Below are positions 49,237 through 58,808 of a stretch of DNA of 64,000 bases, piece after piece. The number at the start of each line of letters is the position of its first letter. Position 1 is the stretch's first letter. The notes under the pieces were generated by a model, which saw nothing but the letters and a program-made list of their open reading frames with translations, did no database searches and was not told the DNA's origin. The translations under genes and the position numbers were made by a program. Source of the DNA: an uncultured Vibrio sp. (GTDB taxonomy: Bacteria; Pseudomonadota; Gammaproteobacteria; Enterobacterales; Vibrionaceae); contig CANNGN010000002.1 of NCBI GenBank assembly GCA_947504195.1, forward strand, positions 1-64,000, written 5' to 3'.

Positions 49237-49773
49237 ATGGCTGACACGATAAACGAAACATATATTATCGAGCAACTGAATGCAGCCCCATCTGTTCGCG
49301 GTTTTTTCATTGCGGCCGATGAAATTTTTGAGTTAGCCATTGACATGCTTACTCAACGAATTTTTCGCAGTGACTATCTCGCTGTAAAATCTGTTATTAA
49401 TCCCCTTCTCGACTCCAATGGCCCACTTGGTGACCTTTTAGTCCGCCTAAAGCTACTTTACGGCTTAGGTGTCGTGCCTGATAAGACATTTCACGATATC
49501 GAAAGCATTCTCAGTATCAAAGGATTTCTAAACAGCGAAAGGTTTGAATATCAGTTTACTGATCAAGTCATTTTAGATCGGATTAAAAACCTTACTGCAA
49601 TGAAATCAGTCGGAAATGTTGCCTTTGACTTCCCTCAGCCAAGCAGCGATATGGACCCGCAACTGCATCAACTTCATATGAGCCGAATTCAACAAGTTAT
49701 TCGCTCAAGTCTCTCTCTTGCAATTGTTGAACTCTGCGCTAGCCTCAATATCGATAGCCCATTTTCGACCTAG
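49237..49773 (+). CDS. mtlR: Mannitol operon repressor MtlR
   Basis: 178 residues, soluble and helical. It matches MtlR in position (third gene of the operon) and in features such as LNAAPSVRGFFIAADEIFELAIDML and GPLGDLLVRLKLLYGLGVV. MtlR lowers mtl expression but has no recognisable DNA-binding domain, and how it acts is unclear. The ribosome site is weak and the start lies just after the mtlD terminator-like hairpin. Confidence 0.93.
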   Translation: MADTINETYIIEQLNAAPSVRGFFIAADEIFELAIDMLTQRIFRSDYLAVKSVINPLLDSNGPLGDLLVRLKLLYGLGVVPDKTFHDIESILSIKGFLNSERFEYQFTDQVILDRIKNLTAMKSVGNVAFDFPQPSSDMDPQLHQLHMSRIQQVIRSSLSLAIVELCASLNIDSPFST

Positions 49774-49895
49774 TGATACGAAAAAGTAAATCGACACTCT
49801 CAAAAAAAAACACCTTACATATTCACAGATAACGTTATGATCTTATACGGAACGATATAAAAATAAGTAAGAACTACTGAGAGTGTGCACATTAC

Positions 49896-50531
49896 TTAAG
49901 GCGCTAACCTATCGATATTCCAATTATTGTCTTGTCGGCAATATAAAAAGCGATCATGAAGTCGATGTTCACCACCTTGCCAAAACTCGAAGCTTTCCGG
50001 TTTAATCCGATATCCACCCCAAAAACTTGGCACGGGTATATCACCACTTTCAAATTTTTTCTTCAGTTCTAAATACTTTCCCTCAAGAATTCCTCTGGCC
50101 GATATCCGGCTACTCTGATGAGAAGCGATAGCGGCAATCTGACTCTCCTTAGGACGAGATGTGAAATATTTAATATTCTCCATTGTCGTCAATTTTTCCG
50201 CATGCCCAGTGATATGAACTTGTCGTTCCAACATGTGCCAAGGAAAGTGAACACTAATCTTGCTGTTCGAAGCTAAATGCTGTGCCTTTCGGCTGCCCAG
50301 ATTAGTGTAGAAAACGAGCCCATCTTCATCGATGTGTTTTAAAAGCACGATACGCTGAAATGGCTGACCACTTTCATCAACAGTAGCAATAGTCATTGCG
50401 GTTGGATCGGTAAGCTTTGCATCGATCACTTGCTTAATCCAAACATCAAACTGTTGGAAAGGACTGTTCATTAAGTCCTTACGACGAAGGCCACCTTTAA
50501 TGTATTCGCGACGAATATCAGTGAGTTCCAT
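49896..50531 (-). CDS. pdxH: Pyridoxamine/pyridoxine 5'-phosphate oxidase
   Basis: An FMN-dependent enzyme that makes pyridoxal 5'-phosphate in the last step of vitamin B6 synthesis and salvage. 211 residues. Motifs: [27 protein letters not shown] and the C-terminal [15 protein letters not shown] with RLAP at the end. GGAG lies six bases before the ATG. It is a single gene between mtlR (convergent) and the Lap-type operon (divergent). Confidence 0.96.
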   Translation of the reverse strand: MELTDIRREYIKGGLRRKDLMNSPFQQFDVWIKQVIDAKLTDPTAMTIATVDESGQPFQRIVLLKHIDEDGLVFYTNLGSRKAQHLASNSKISVHFPWHMLERQVHITGHAEKLTTMENIKYFTSRPKESQIAAIASHQSSRISARGILEGKYLELKKKFESGDIPVPSFWGGYRIKPESFEFWQGGEHRLHDRFLYCRQDNNWNIDRLAP

Positions 50532-50734
50532 TTTTACTCCAAGCTCTAAAATCCAAATAGGTTTTGGGTAATTGTGCTCCCTTCATCATAGGAACTCAAG
50601 CCTTGGCTCAATCTGCTTCCTTAATTTCATTAAAATACTGACAATGAATTTTTGCGTAAAAATCACCATGTCCTAAACTTAGTTCTATAGATACATATCC
50701 ATTGTGTATTTCACAATGAAATTAGGATGTTCGG

Positions 50735-52126
50735 ATGCCAAAGGACAGCTACAACGAGCTCTCCTCTGAGGAGCTAGAATACGTCGACGATAAAACGGCG
50801 GCACTCTTACTTAATACGCCACACAAGGCTAGGGTCATGCTGTGGGTGATGCTATTGTTTTTCATTTTTGCTGTCATTTGGGCTTCGTTTGCTGAAATAG
50901 ATAAAATGACGGTTGGGCAAGGAAAAGTTGTCCCTTCATCACAAATTCAAGTGATTCAAAACCTTGAAGGGGGATTAGTCAAAGAAATTCTCGTTCGAGA
51001 AGGTCAACACGTTAAAAAGGGACAGCAACTTCTACTACTAGATGAAACTCGTTTTCTTTCTGACTTTAGAGAGCGTGAACAAGACCTAGCGAATCTACAA
51101 GCGACCGCCATTGAACTCTCTGCTTCAATTGATAGTGTCGTGATTAGTGAAGTAATTGAAGGTTCCGATTGGCAAAAGAGTGTCATCATCAGTTATGACA
51201 AACTCGAATTTCCAGAACAACTAGAACAAGAAGAACCGAGGTTAGTTTCTCGCCAGAAAGCCCAATATCGCCAAGAACTCGATAATTTGAGAAATAAAAT
51301 AGCGGTTGTCGATGAGCAGGTTAAACAAAAACGACAGGAGCTCGTAGAATTAAAATCTAGAGTCAATAACCAACGCGCAAGCTATAACCTTGTAAAACAA
51401 GAGCTTAATATAACAAAACCACTCGCTGATGAAGGCGTCGTGCCATTAACCGATTTTCTCAAGCTCCAACGTCAAGTCAATGATGCACAGCGAGAGTTAT
51501 CAACCAGTCGACTTAAAATTCCATCGACAGAAGCGATGATCAGAGAAAGCTTGTATGCTCGTATTGAAACCGCACAAAAATTCCGTTCTGAGCAACAGCA
51601 AAAACTCAACCAAGCCCAAGACAAACTCTCATCCAGTTCCGAGTCTGCCGTTGGCCTCGAAGATAAAGTAAACCGAACTGTAATCACGTCACCTGTAAAC
51701 GGTACTGTCAATGCGCTTTATGCCAATACCGTAGGTGGCGTTATCAAACCCGGAATGGATATCGCCGATATCGTACCATCGGAAGATAACTTGCTTATCG
51801 AAGCACGTATTGCTCCACAGGATATCGCTTTTTTACGCCCGGAGCTCACCGCTGTGGTTAAGTTTAGTGCATATGATTTTACTAAGTTTGGGGGGCTTCC
51901 TGGTTCACTAGAATATATCGGAGCCGATACCCAACAAGATGAAGAAGGAAATAGCTATTACCTAGTTCGAGTCCGAACATTCTCAAACTCACTTAATACA
52001 AATGGAGAGTTACCAATAATTCCTGGTATGACAGCATCCGTCGACATAATCACAGGCAAGCGCACTGTTATGGAGTATTTATTGGGACCAATATTAAGTG
52101 CAAAGAAGAATTCTCTACGTGAATAA
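50735..52126 (+). CDS. lapC: Type I secretion membrane fusion protein, LapC/HlyD family
   Basis: 463 residues. A short cytoplasmic N-terminus and one membrane helix (about 36-55), then a lipoyl-like half (QVIQNLEGGLVKEILVREGQHVKKGQQLL). Long coiled-coil hairpins follow (about 105-300), then the second lipoyl half and a beta-barrel (SPVNGTVNALYANTVGGVIKPG). It should bridge the ABC transporter and an outer-membrane TolC-like pore. First gene of a four-gene operon with lapG, lapD and lapB types; symbol by homology to the Pseudomonas Lap system. Confidence 0.92.
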   Translation: MPKDSYNELSSEELEYVDDKTAALLLNTPHKARVMLWVMLLFFIFAVIWASFAEIDKMTVGQGKVVPSSQIQVIQNLEGGLVKEILVREGQHVKKGQQLLLLDETRFLSDFREREQDLANLQATAIELSASIDSVVISEVIEGSDWQKSVIISYDKLEFPEQLEQEEPRLVSRQKAQYRQELDNLRNKIAVVDEQVKQKRQELVELKSRVNNQRASYNLVKQELNITKPLADEGVVPLTDFLKLQRQVNDAQRELSTSRLKIPSTEAMIRESLYARIETAQKFRSEQQQKLNQAQDKLSSSSESAVGLEDKVNRTVITSPVNGTVNALYANTVGGVIKPGMDIADIVPSEDNLLIEARIAPQDIAFLRPELTAVVKFSAYDFTKFGGLPGSLEYIGADTQQDEEGNSYYLVRVRTFSNSLNTNGELPIIPGMTASVDIITGKRTVMEYLLGPILSAKKNSLRE

Positions 52127-52162
52127 TAAAACTATGATATTTACATTATGTAGAGGTGTGGA

Positions 52163-52825
52163 ATGTTAATAAGACGCCTAGCTATTTTGCTCTGTTTTTT
52201 ATTCATAGTTGCTTCACCTCAGGCACTTAATACCAGAGATCAGATGTGGATCGATCAAGTATCAACATTCTATGGTAAGCGGGCTGGAAAACGAGTTGAA
52301 TCGTGGCGCAATGCAATGGAAAAGTACAAAACCTATCCGACCCTTAAGAAGCTGCAAATGGTTAACCAGTTCTTCAATCGAATGAAATTTGTTAACGATA
52401 TCGATTTATGGGGTAAAAATGATTACTGGGCGACTCCATTGGAGTTTCTTGGTGCCAATGCGGGTGATTGTGAAGATTTTACGATTGCGAAGTATTTTTC
52501 ATTGATAGAAGTTGGCATTCCTGACGAAAAGCTTAGGTTAGTCTACGTTAAAGCCCTCGATTATAATTTATTTCATATGGTCTTGGCCTACTATGAAACG
52601 CCAACATCTGTTCCACTAATATTAGATAATTTGATTCCAAAGATAAAACCGTCAACAGTACGCAGGGATCTCCTCCCAATTTATAGTTTTAACGGTACAA
52701 GTTTGTGGTTAATGAAATCCAAAAATGGGCAACTCGCCGGTGAATCATCTCGCTTAAGTTTATGGAATGATTTACGCGAAAAACAACGTTCCTTAGTCTT
52801 CAATAAACCAATAGTTAAATACTAG
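52163..52825 (+). CDS. lapG: LapG-type transglutaminase-like cysteine protease
   Basis: 220 residues, with a signal peptide ending near SPQA. The catalytic triad of the bacterial transglutaminase-like family (DUF920) is visible: Cys in NAGDCEDFTIAKYF, His in YNLFHMVLAYY and Asp in ILDNL. In the Lap system LapG sits in the periplasm and cleaves the N-terminal retention module of a giant adhesin, which releases cells from the surface. It needs calcium and is held back by LapD. It lies between lapC and lapD with gaps of 36 and 14 bases. Confidence 0.93.
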   Translation: MLIRRLAILLCFLFIVASPQALNTRDQMWIDQVSTFYGKRAGKRVESWRNAMEKYKTYPTLKKLQMVNQFFNRMKFVNDIDLWGKNDYWATPLEFLGANAGDCEDFTIAKYFSLIEVGIPDEKLRLVYVKALDYNLFHMVLAYYETPTSVPLILDNLIPKIKPSTVRRDLLPIYSFNGTSLWLMKSKNGQLAGESSRLSLWNDLREKQRSLVFNKPIVKY

Positions 52826-52839
52826 TAAGTAGGACCAAA

Positions 52840-54753
52840 ATGACTTTATATAAACAGATTGTTTCGGGAATGATAGCGCTATTTATTGTGTTAATTAGTG
52901 CAGTATTTATTATTGAATTAAGCACCACTAGAGCGAACTTAGAGCAGCAGCAAGACTCTGAAGTCACTAATACCATTAATGCGCTAGGCCTAGCTCTCGC
53001 CCCCTATTTAGACGAGGATGATGCCGTTGCCTCTGAATCCGTCATTAATGCCCTTTTTGACGGTAGTTCATATTCATTAGTGAAGTTAGATTATATTGAT
53101 GACTCTCGAACCGATATTGAGCGTATCTATCCCATTAGCCCTAGTAATGTTCCCTCTTGGTTTACTTCATTTGAATTATTTGAGCCTATCCATAAAAAAG
53201 CAGTCCTCACTAGTAACAGTTGGAAGCAACAAGCCAGTATTGAGATTGTTAGTCACCCAGGAGGGGCCTATCAGCAACTTTGGAGCGCATTGAATAGACT
53301 TGTTGTCGCCTTTGGTTTTGTCTTTATCATCGCACTTGTGGCGATCGCGATTATCATTCGCTATGCGCTAAAGCCACTTCAAACCATTGTCGAAAAAATG
53401 GAGCAAGTCGCCCGAAATCAATTCGGTAGCCCCCTACCCCAACCGAGAACAAAAGACTTGGTGTATGTCGTAGATGGTATCAATTACATGTCTGCGCAAG
53501 TTGAGAAAGGCTTTAAGAATCAAGTTCAAGAAGCACAAAGACTTCGTGAGCGCGCCTATATCGACCCCGTATCGAGGCTCGGAAACCGTTCATTTTACAT
53601 GACACAGCTAAATAGTTGGTTAACCGAAGGTGGTATTGGTGCTATTGCCATTCTGCAAGCAAGCTATATGGAAGATCTTTATAAGGCAAATGGGTATGAG
53701 ATTGGCGACAAAGCTGTAAAAGAACTAGCGGACAAACTTCGTTTAGTAAACAACAAGGATGTCGTTTTAGGACGCCTATCTGAGTTCGAATTCGCTTATA
53801 TATTCCCAAATATTGAGGACAAAAAAATCCCGAACCTTGCCGAGAATATTCTCAATGCTGTCGCAGATCTCAACCCCGATCCGACAGGAATGGCAAGCGC
53901 TGAGGTCTATCTAGGTATTGTAAGTAATAAAGCGAATAAGACTACATCAGACATTATGTCATTCTTAGATAACGCCCTTGCTGCTGCACGAGTAAACCCA
54001 AAACTTCCGTATGGATTTATCGCGAGCGAAAACGATACAGAGATCATGGGTAAACAGCAGTGGAAAGCGTTAGTCGAAGACGCAATTGACCATGGCTATG
54101 TGAAATTTCGCTATCAATCGGCTAGCAATAAAGCTGGTGATATTCTCCACAATGAAGTTTTCTCTTCCATAGAGAAAGACGGTCAACGCTATAGTGCTAT
54201 CCAATATCTATTTGCACTAGAGCAACTTGGTGTTAGCCATATCTTCGACCAATATGTGATCCAGCAAATCGTTAGCCGTTTAGAAAACAAAACTCTAAGC
54301 GGAACGTATGCCATCAATATTGCACCAAGTAGTATCAAACAACCTAGCTTCATCCGTTGGGTAAACAATTTACTAAGCCGTAACCCAACTATCGCCCAAT
54401 ACTTACATTTTGAGTTACCCGAATCATGCTTTATCGATACGCCACACTACAGTGCGTTATTTTGTAATGCTGTTCGTAATGCTGGAGCTTACATTGGTGT
54501 CGACAATTATGGTCGCCACTTTGAATCGTTAGACTACCTCAATGAGTACCGTCCAAAATACGTCAAACTCGATTATCTCTTCACGCATCACTTGGATGAT
54601 GAAAAACAAACCTATACGTTGACATCCATATCAAGAACAGCGCAAAACCTTGATATCATCACCATCGCTTCACGAGTCGAAACTACACAACAACTAGAGT
54701 TTTTGGCCGATAATTTTATCGATGTATTCCAAGGCTTTATAGTAGATAAGTAA
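52840..54753 (+). CDS. lapD: LapD-type c-di-GMP receptor with degenerate GGDEF-EAL
   Basis: 637 residues. Two membrane helices (about 8-27 and 150-175) enclose the periplasmic output domain. HAMP (about 175-230), GGDEF (about 245-400) and EAL (about 415-635) follow. The GGDEF active site is degenerate (RLSEFEF in place of GGDEF), and the EAL signature is lost (HNEVF in place of E-x-L-x-R), so it should bind but not make or cut c-di-GMP. Bound LapD sequesters LapG and keeps the adhesin on the cell. Confidence 0.93.
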   Translation: MTLYKQIVSGMIALFIVLISAVFIIELSTTRANLEQQQDSEVTNTINALGLALAPYLDEDDAVASESVINALFDGSSYSLVKLDYIDDSRTDIERIYPISPSNVPSWFTSFELFEPIHKKAVLTSNSWKQQASIEIVSHPGGAYQQLWSALNRLVVAFGFVFIIALVAIAIIIRYALKPLQTIVEKMEQVARNQFGSPLPQPRTKDLVYVVDGINYMSAQVEKGFKNQVQEAQRLRERAYIDPVSRLGNRSFYMTQLNSWLTEGGIGAIAILQASYMEDLYKANGYEIGDKAVKELADKLRLVNNKDVVLGRLSEFEFAYIFPNIEDKKIPNLAENILNAVADLNPDPTGMASAEVYLGIVSNKANKTTSDIMSFLDNALAAARVNPKLPYGFIASENDTEIMGKQQWKALVEDAIDHGYVKFRYQSASNKAGDILHNEVFSSIEKDGQRYSAIQYLFALEQLGVSHIFDQYVIQQIVSRLENKTLSGTYAINIAPSSIKQPSFIRWVNNLLSRNPTIAQYLHFELPESCFIDTPHYSALFCNAVRNAGAYIGVDNYGRHFESLDYLNEYRPKYVKLDYLFTHHLDDEKQTYTLTSISRTAQNLDIITIASRVETTQQLEFLADNFIDVFQGFIVDK

Positions 54754-54765
54754 AGGTAGATTTAA

Positions 54766-56886
54766 ATGCAAGATACTCTTCTCAATTCGCTTATTTACGT
54801 CAGTCGATATTACGGTTTAGCGAATTCTCCTGAAGCTTTGATTAATGGTTTACCACTATCTGATGGAAAATTAACGACTTATCTATTTCCAAGGGCCGCT
54901 GAACGAGCCGGTCTTATTGCAAAAAATAACACGGCAAAGTTGGACGACATATCAACGTTGATCTTGCCGGTTGTTTTACTACTAAAAGATGGACAAGCTT
55001 GTGTTTTAAATAGCTTTAACGAAGATAAGACAGAAGCAGAGATCGTCTTTTCTGACTCAGGAATGACTCCTGTAGCGATGAGTGTGGACGACTTAAGAGA
55101 GCGTTATACCAAGCGTTACTTTATGGTCAAAAAGCAGTTTCGCTACGATGAGCGTTCTCCCGATGTTCTCAAACCAAGCGAAGGGCATTGGTTTTGGAAC
55201 ACAATTTGGCAATCAAAGAAAATCTACCGAGACGTTCTTATTGCATCGGTTTTAATTAATATGTTCGCCATATCGATCCCGCTGTTTTCACGACTTGTGT
55301 ACGATAAGGTGGTACCAAACTTAGCCTATGAAACCCTTTGGGTACTTACTACAGGCATACTGCTCGTCTTTATATTTGATGTCGTCCTAAAGCTATTACG
55401 CAGTTATTTCATTGATGTCGCAGGCAAGAAAACCGACGTACTTATATCATCAAAACTGTATGCCAAAGTACTCGGTATTCGTTTAGAGGCTCGTCCTGCG
55501 TCAACGGGGGCATTTGCTAGGCACCTCCAAGAGTTCGAATCCATTCGCGAGTTTTTCACATCGGCGACAATTTCAACGTTAATAGACCTGCCCTTCTCGT
55601 TGTTATTCTTGGCCATAATTTGGCTGCTCGCTGGGAACGTTGTTTTAGTCCCAATAGCAGGGGTAATCATCGTTGCCGTATATTCCTACTTTGTTCAAGA
55701 TAAGCTCCGCCTTGCTATAGAAGAAGGGTCTCGTTTGGCATCGCAAAAATACGCCAATTTAATTGAGAGCATTTATGGACTCGAGACGGTAAAACTGTTT
55801 GGTGCACAAAGCCAATTCCAATTTCGATGGGAAGAAGCTGTCGCTCATATGTCAAACTGGAGCTTGAAAAGTCGCCGAATTACAGATGGTGTACAAAATG
55901 TAGCAGGATTCGTCCAGCAAGCTTGTACAGTTGGCATTGTGATTGTCGGTGTATATATGATCGGGGATGGAGAACTTACCTTAGGTGGTCTAATCGCCGC
56001 TACAATGCTAAGTGGAAGAGCTATTTCTCCGATGATTCAATTGTCTCTCCTTTCCACTCGTTACAATCAGGCAAAGTCATCACTGACCATTATTGAACAA
56101 ATAATGTCGTTACCAGATGAACAAGAAGAAGGGAAACGCTATATACATCGCCCTATATTCAAAGGAAAAGTAGAGTTAGACCGCGTTTCCTTTAACTATC
56201 CAAATTCAACAGTCGCTTCGATTCGTGACGTGAGTTTAACGATAAACCCAGGTGAAAAAGTGGCAATCATAGGGCGTATCGGGTCAGGGAAAAGTACCAT
56301 CCAGCGCTTAATCATGGGGTTATACCAGCCAACTGAAGGTAATGTACGTATCGACGATACCAATATTACACAACTTCACCATGTTGATGTACGTCGCAAT
56401 ATTGGCTGTGTGCCGCAAGACAACGTTCTATTCTATGGGTCTATTCGTGACAATATCACCTTAGGACGACCTTTATCTGATGACCATGATGTTTTAGAAG
56501 CAGCACATCGAGCTGGTGTCAGTGTATTTACTCAGCAAGAACCGGCCGGTCTAGAGCGTCAGGTAGGCGAAGGCGGTCAATTGTTATCTGGAGGTCAACG
56601 TCAGTCGGTTTCAATCGCTCGAGCGATTCTAGGCCGCCCTCCGGTGCTGTTGCTAGATGAACCAACCAGCGCGATGGATAATCGAACAGAAATGAACATC
56701 AAAAATATGCTGAAACAATTGAACTCACAGGAGACGTTAATTCTAATCACGCATAAAACCACAATGCTCGACATTGTGGATCGGATTATTGTAATGGAGA
56801 AAGGCAGCATTATCGCCGATGGTCCGAAAGAAGACGTATTAAACGAATTACGCCAAGGAAATGTGAAATCAACAGATAGAAAATGA
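54766..56886 (+). CDS. lapB: Type I secretion ABC transporter, LapB-like
   Basis: 706 residues. An N-terminal C39-like domain (about 1-125) in which the catalytic cysteine is missing (LNSLIYVSRYYG), so it docks rather than cleaves the substrate. A six-helix membrane domain (about 155-425) and a nucleotide-binding domain follow, with Walker A GRIGSGKST, the signature LLSGGQRQ and Walker B VLLLDEPTSA. It should export an RTX-type adhesin that lacks a leader peptide. Last gene of the operon, 12 bases after lapD, followed by a terminator. Confidence 0.93.
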   Translation: MQDTLLNSLIYVSRYYGLANSPEALINGLPLSDGKLTTYLFPRAAERAGLIAKNNTAKLDDISTLILPVVLLLKDGQACVLNSFNEDKTEAEIVFSDSGMTPVAMSVDDLRERYTKRYFMVKKQFRYDERSPDVLKPSEGHWFWNTIWQSKKIYRDVLIASVLINMFAISIPLFSRLVYDKVVPNLAYETLWVLTTGILLVFIFDVVLKLLRSYFIDVAGKKTDVLISSKLYAKVLGIRLEARPASTGAFARHLQEFESIREFFTSATISTLIDLPFSLLFLAIIWLLAGNVVLVPIAGVIIVAVYSYFVQDKLRLAIEEGSRLASQKYANLIESIYGLETVKLFGAQSQFQFRWEEAVAHMSNWSLKSRRITDGVQNVAGFVQQACTVGIVIVGVYMIGDGELTLGGLIAATMLSGRAISPMIQLSLLSTRYNQAKSSLTIIEQIMSLPDEQEEGKRYIHRPIFKGKVELDRVSFNYPNSTVASIRDVSLTINPGEKVAIIGRIGSGKSTIQRLIMGLYQPTEGNVRIDDTNITQLHHVDVRRNIGCVPQDNVLFYGSIRDNITLGRPLSDDHDVLEAAHRAGVSVFTQQEPAGLERQVGEGGQLLSGGQRQSVSIARAILGRPPVLLLDEPTSAMDNRTEMNIKNMLKQLNSQETLILITHKTTMLDIVDRIIVMEKGSIIADGPKEDVLNELRQGNVKSTDRK

Positions 56887-56928
56887 TGTACGGTATAAGG
56901 CTAAACATTTGTACAATTTAGATAGCTG

Positions 56929-56959
56929 CGCTAGTAGATACATTGTTTACTAGCGTTTT
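56929..56959 (+). terminator. Terminator of the Lap-type operon
   Basis: An eight-base-pair stem (CGCTAGTA / TACTAGCG) with an 11-base loop and a T-run, between lapB and the convergent fapA. Confidence 0.75.
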
Positions 56960-56986
56960 ACTCTCCAACCGACGATTGAATTGAAA

Positions 56987-58666
56987 CTATAAATCCCCTT
57001 TTATGTCGGAATCCAATAGTGCAGACTTACAACTTATCTCATATTGGTTAAAAGAAAATAGACTTGCTCCATGTTCATTCTTAGTTATTATTTGTTCATT
57101 TCCAAATTGGAGTGTTACATGCGTGTAGACCTGATGTTTTACTTCAATGGTATTACGTTCCAAACTTTCCTCTAAATCGCTGTTAGACACGTCTAAAACG
57201 TTTTTAGCGACGATCATAGCCTCATTAGCCGATTCTTTTAGTTCTTCAATTTCTTGTTCTTCGTTATCAGAGCGTTCCGACTTTGGTTTCTTTTTAAAAT
57301 CCAACTCACGTCGTACTAGCTTCATCGTTTTATCTTGTGCAAGTAAGTACTGTTCTCGTAGAGTTTCGATTCTCGCTTTCATGGATGAATAGCAAGCAAA
57401 ACATTCAACACTCGTAGGCGTATCACCTTCTACTCCTAAGTTATAACAAATCACCTTACCACCAACTTTTGTATGTCCACCGCTTAATGTTCCATGCTGA
57501 ATCCGAGAATCGAGTACCGTTAAATCTTCGCCGCAGCTAAGGTCATTGCTCAATGAGTGCATAGCAAGGTGAATATGGTGATGAGATTGCAGCAGTGAGT
57601 ACTGTGCATAATTCGCTTTTATCGAACCACCTGACTTTACTGTACAAGTTTTTGGATCTCCTTCACTTACGGTATGGCCAATAATTCCTTTCTTTACAAA
57701 AATATCGCCTTGCGCCTGAACATCTGCGGATTCAATAAACCCACCGACTAATATATTTCCAGTCGCCCGGACAACCATATCTGCCTCTATATTGCCAGTA
57801 ACAACTAGGCTGCCTTTAAATTTAACGTGGCCAGTTTTCACGCTAATATTTTCCATACAAAGCGCATTCTCAATATGAACGGTTCCATCCTTTATTAAAG
57901 GCATCCCTGTTTCAGTGGCAATGAGAAGGTTAGAATCATTCGCGTCAATCTCTGTTCCTTTACCAACTTTTAATGTCACATCTTTCCCAGGAAGCAAATC
58001 TAACGCATCCCCATGAACTGTATAGCCAGCATTACCTTGTGTCGGAGGTTCACGCTTTAAGACTGGTTGATTAACCTCGACACTCACAGTATCCCCAAGG
58101 TTTCGCATGTCCACTTTAGTAGAATTACCTTCTGCTTGTGGAGCCAAAACTTGTTTTGTCACATCAGGAATAAGAGGTTTCAGGCGGCCATCTCGACCAG
58201 GAACCGTTTTTTTACCTACGGCAACAGCCTGTGTGTATTCTTTACCAGCTTCTAAAGAATTGCTAATCTGAAGGACTTTTTTTAATGCGAGCTTATTAAT
58301 TCCCTTAGTTACATGACTCTCCGCTAATGCATGTACAATTTCACTACCACGTAAACCACGACCACCATAAGCCCCGGTTACAATCATATGGGCGAGCATT
58401 TTATCTTCACTAATTTCTATAGAGAGTTCGGCATTTTTTATTTCCGCCACAATGACGCCTTCTAACGCTTTGTGATTTTTCTCGTTAGCCCACGTGATAA
58501 ACTGATCCAACTGTTCGGAGTCCAAGTAATAAGTGTCCGCATTTAGATCCGCGATCACTTCGTTAACACCACTTTTAGTTAAACGCTGCGTTAATTTCAC
58601 ATCATCACTCAACTTCGCAACTATGCAAGTTCCACTGTCGTCAAGCGATAGAAAATTCTGCCACAT
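56987..58666 (-). CDS. FapA-family DUF342 protein
   Basis: About 559 residues from the ATG at 58666; a TTG at 58672 also fits. The N-terminal third is a FapA-type domain. The middle (about 240-420) is a right-handed beta-helix typical of DUF342, with ENISVKTGHVKFKGSL and GNILVGGFIESADV as rungs. A charged coiled-coil region near 420-490 and a C-terminal tail follow. DUF342 proteins are large cytosolic proteins that may form polymers or scaffolds; the role in vibrios is unknown. One of the parS2 sites lies about 100 bases upstream. Confidence 0.88.
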   Translation of the reverse strand: MWQNFLSLDDSGTCIVAKLSDDVKLTQRLTKSGVNEVIADLNADTYYLDSEQLDQFITWANEKNHKALEGVIVAEIKNAELSIEISEDKMLAHMIVTGAYGGRGLRGSEIVHALAESHVTKGINKLALKKVLQISNSLEAGKEYTQAVAVGKKTVPGRDGRLKPLIPDVTKQVLAPQAEGNSTKVDMRNLGDTVSVEVNQPVLKREPPTQGNAGYTVHGDALDLLPGKDVTLKVGKGTEIDANDSNLLIATETGMPLIKDGTVHIENALCMENISVKTGHVKFKGSLVVTGNIEADMVVRATGNILVGGFIESADVQAQGDIFVKKGIIGHTVSEGDPKTCTVKSGGSIKANYAQYSLLQSHHHIHLAMHSLSNDLSCGEDLTVLDSRIQHGTLSGGHTKVGGKVICYNLGVEGDTPTSVECFACYSSMKARIETLREQYLLAQDKTMKLVRRELDFKKKPKSERSDNEEQEIEELKESANEAMIVAKNVLDVSNSDLEESLERNTIEVKHQVYTHVTLQFGNEQIITKNEHGASLFSFNQYEISCKSALLDSDIKGDL

Positions 58667-58769
58667 ACTCAATTACTCTAGCTAAATGCCTTATTACAGT
58701 GTAAGCAATAGCTCCCAAAAGGCGTATGTTTGATCTATATAATTATGCTGTCAGTCACGTTGGACACCG

Positions 58770-58782
58770 TTTACACTGTAAA
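58770..58782. promoter_or_regulatory. parS2 centromere site
   Basis: A perfect match to TTTACA-N-TGTAAA (centre C), the motif bound by ParB2 of Vibrio chromosome 2. Located in the gap between fapA and tmcA. Confidence 0.85.
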
Positions 58783-58808
58783 TTTCACAAATACCACGTC
58801 GAGGAAAA

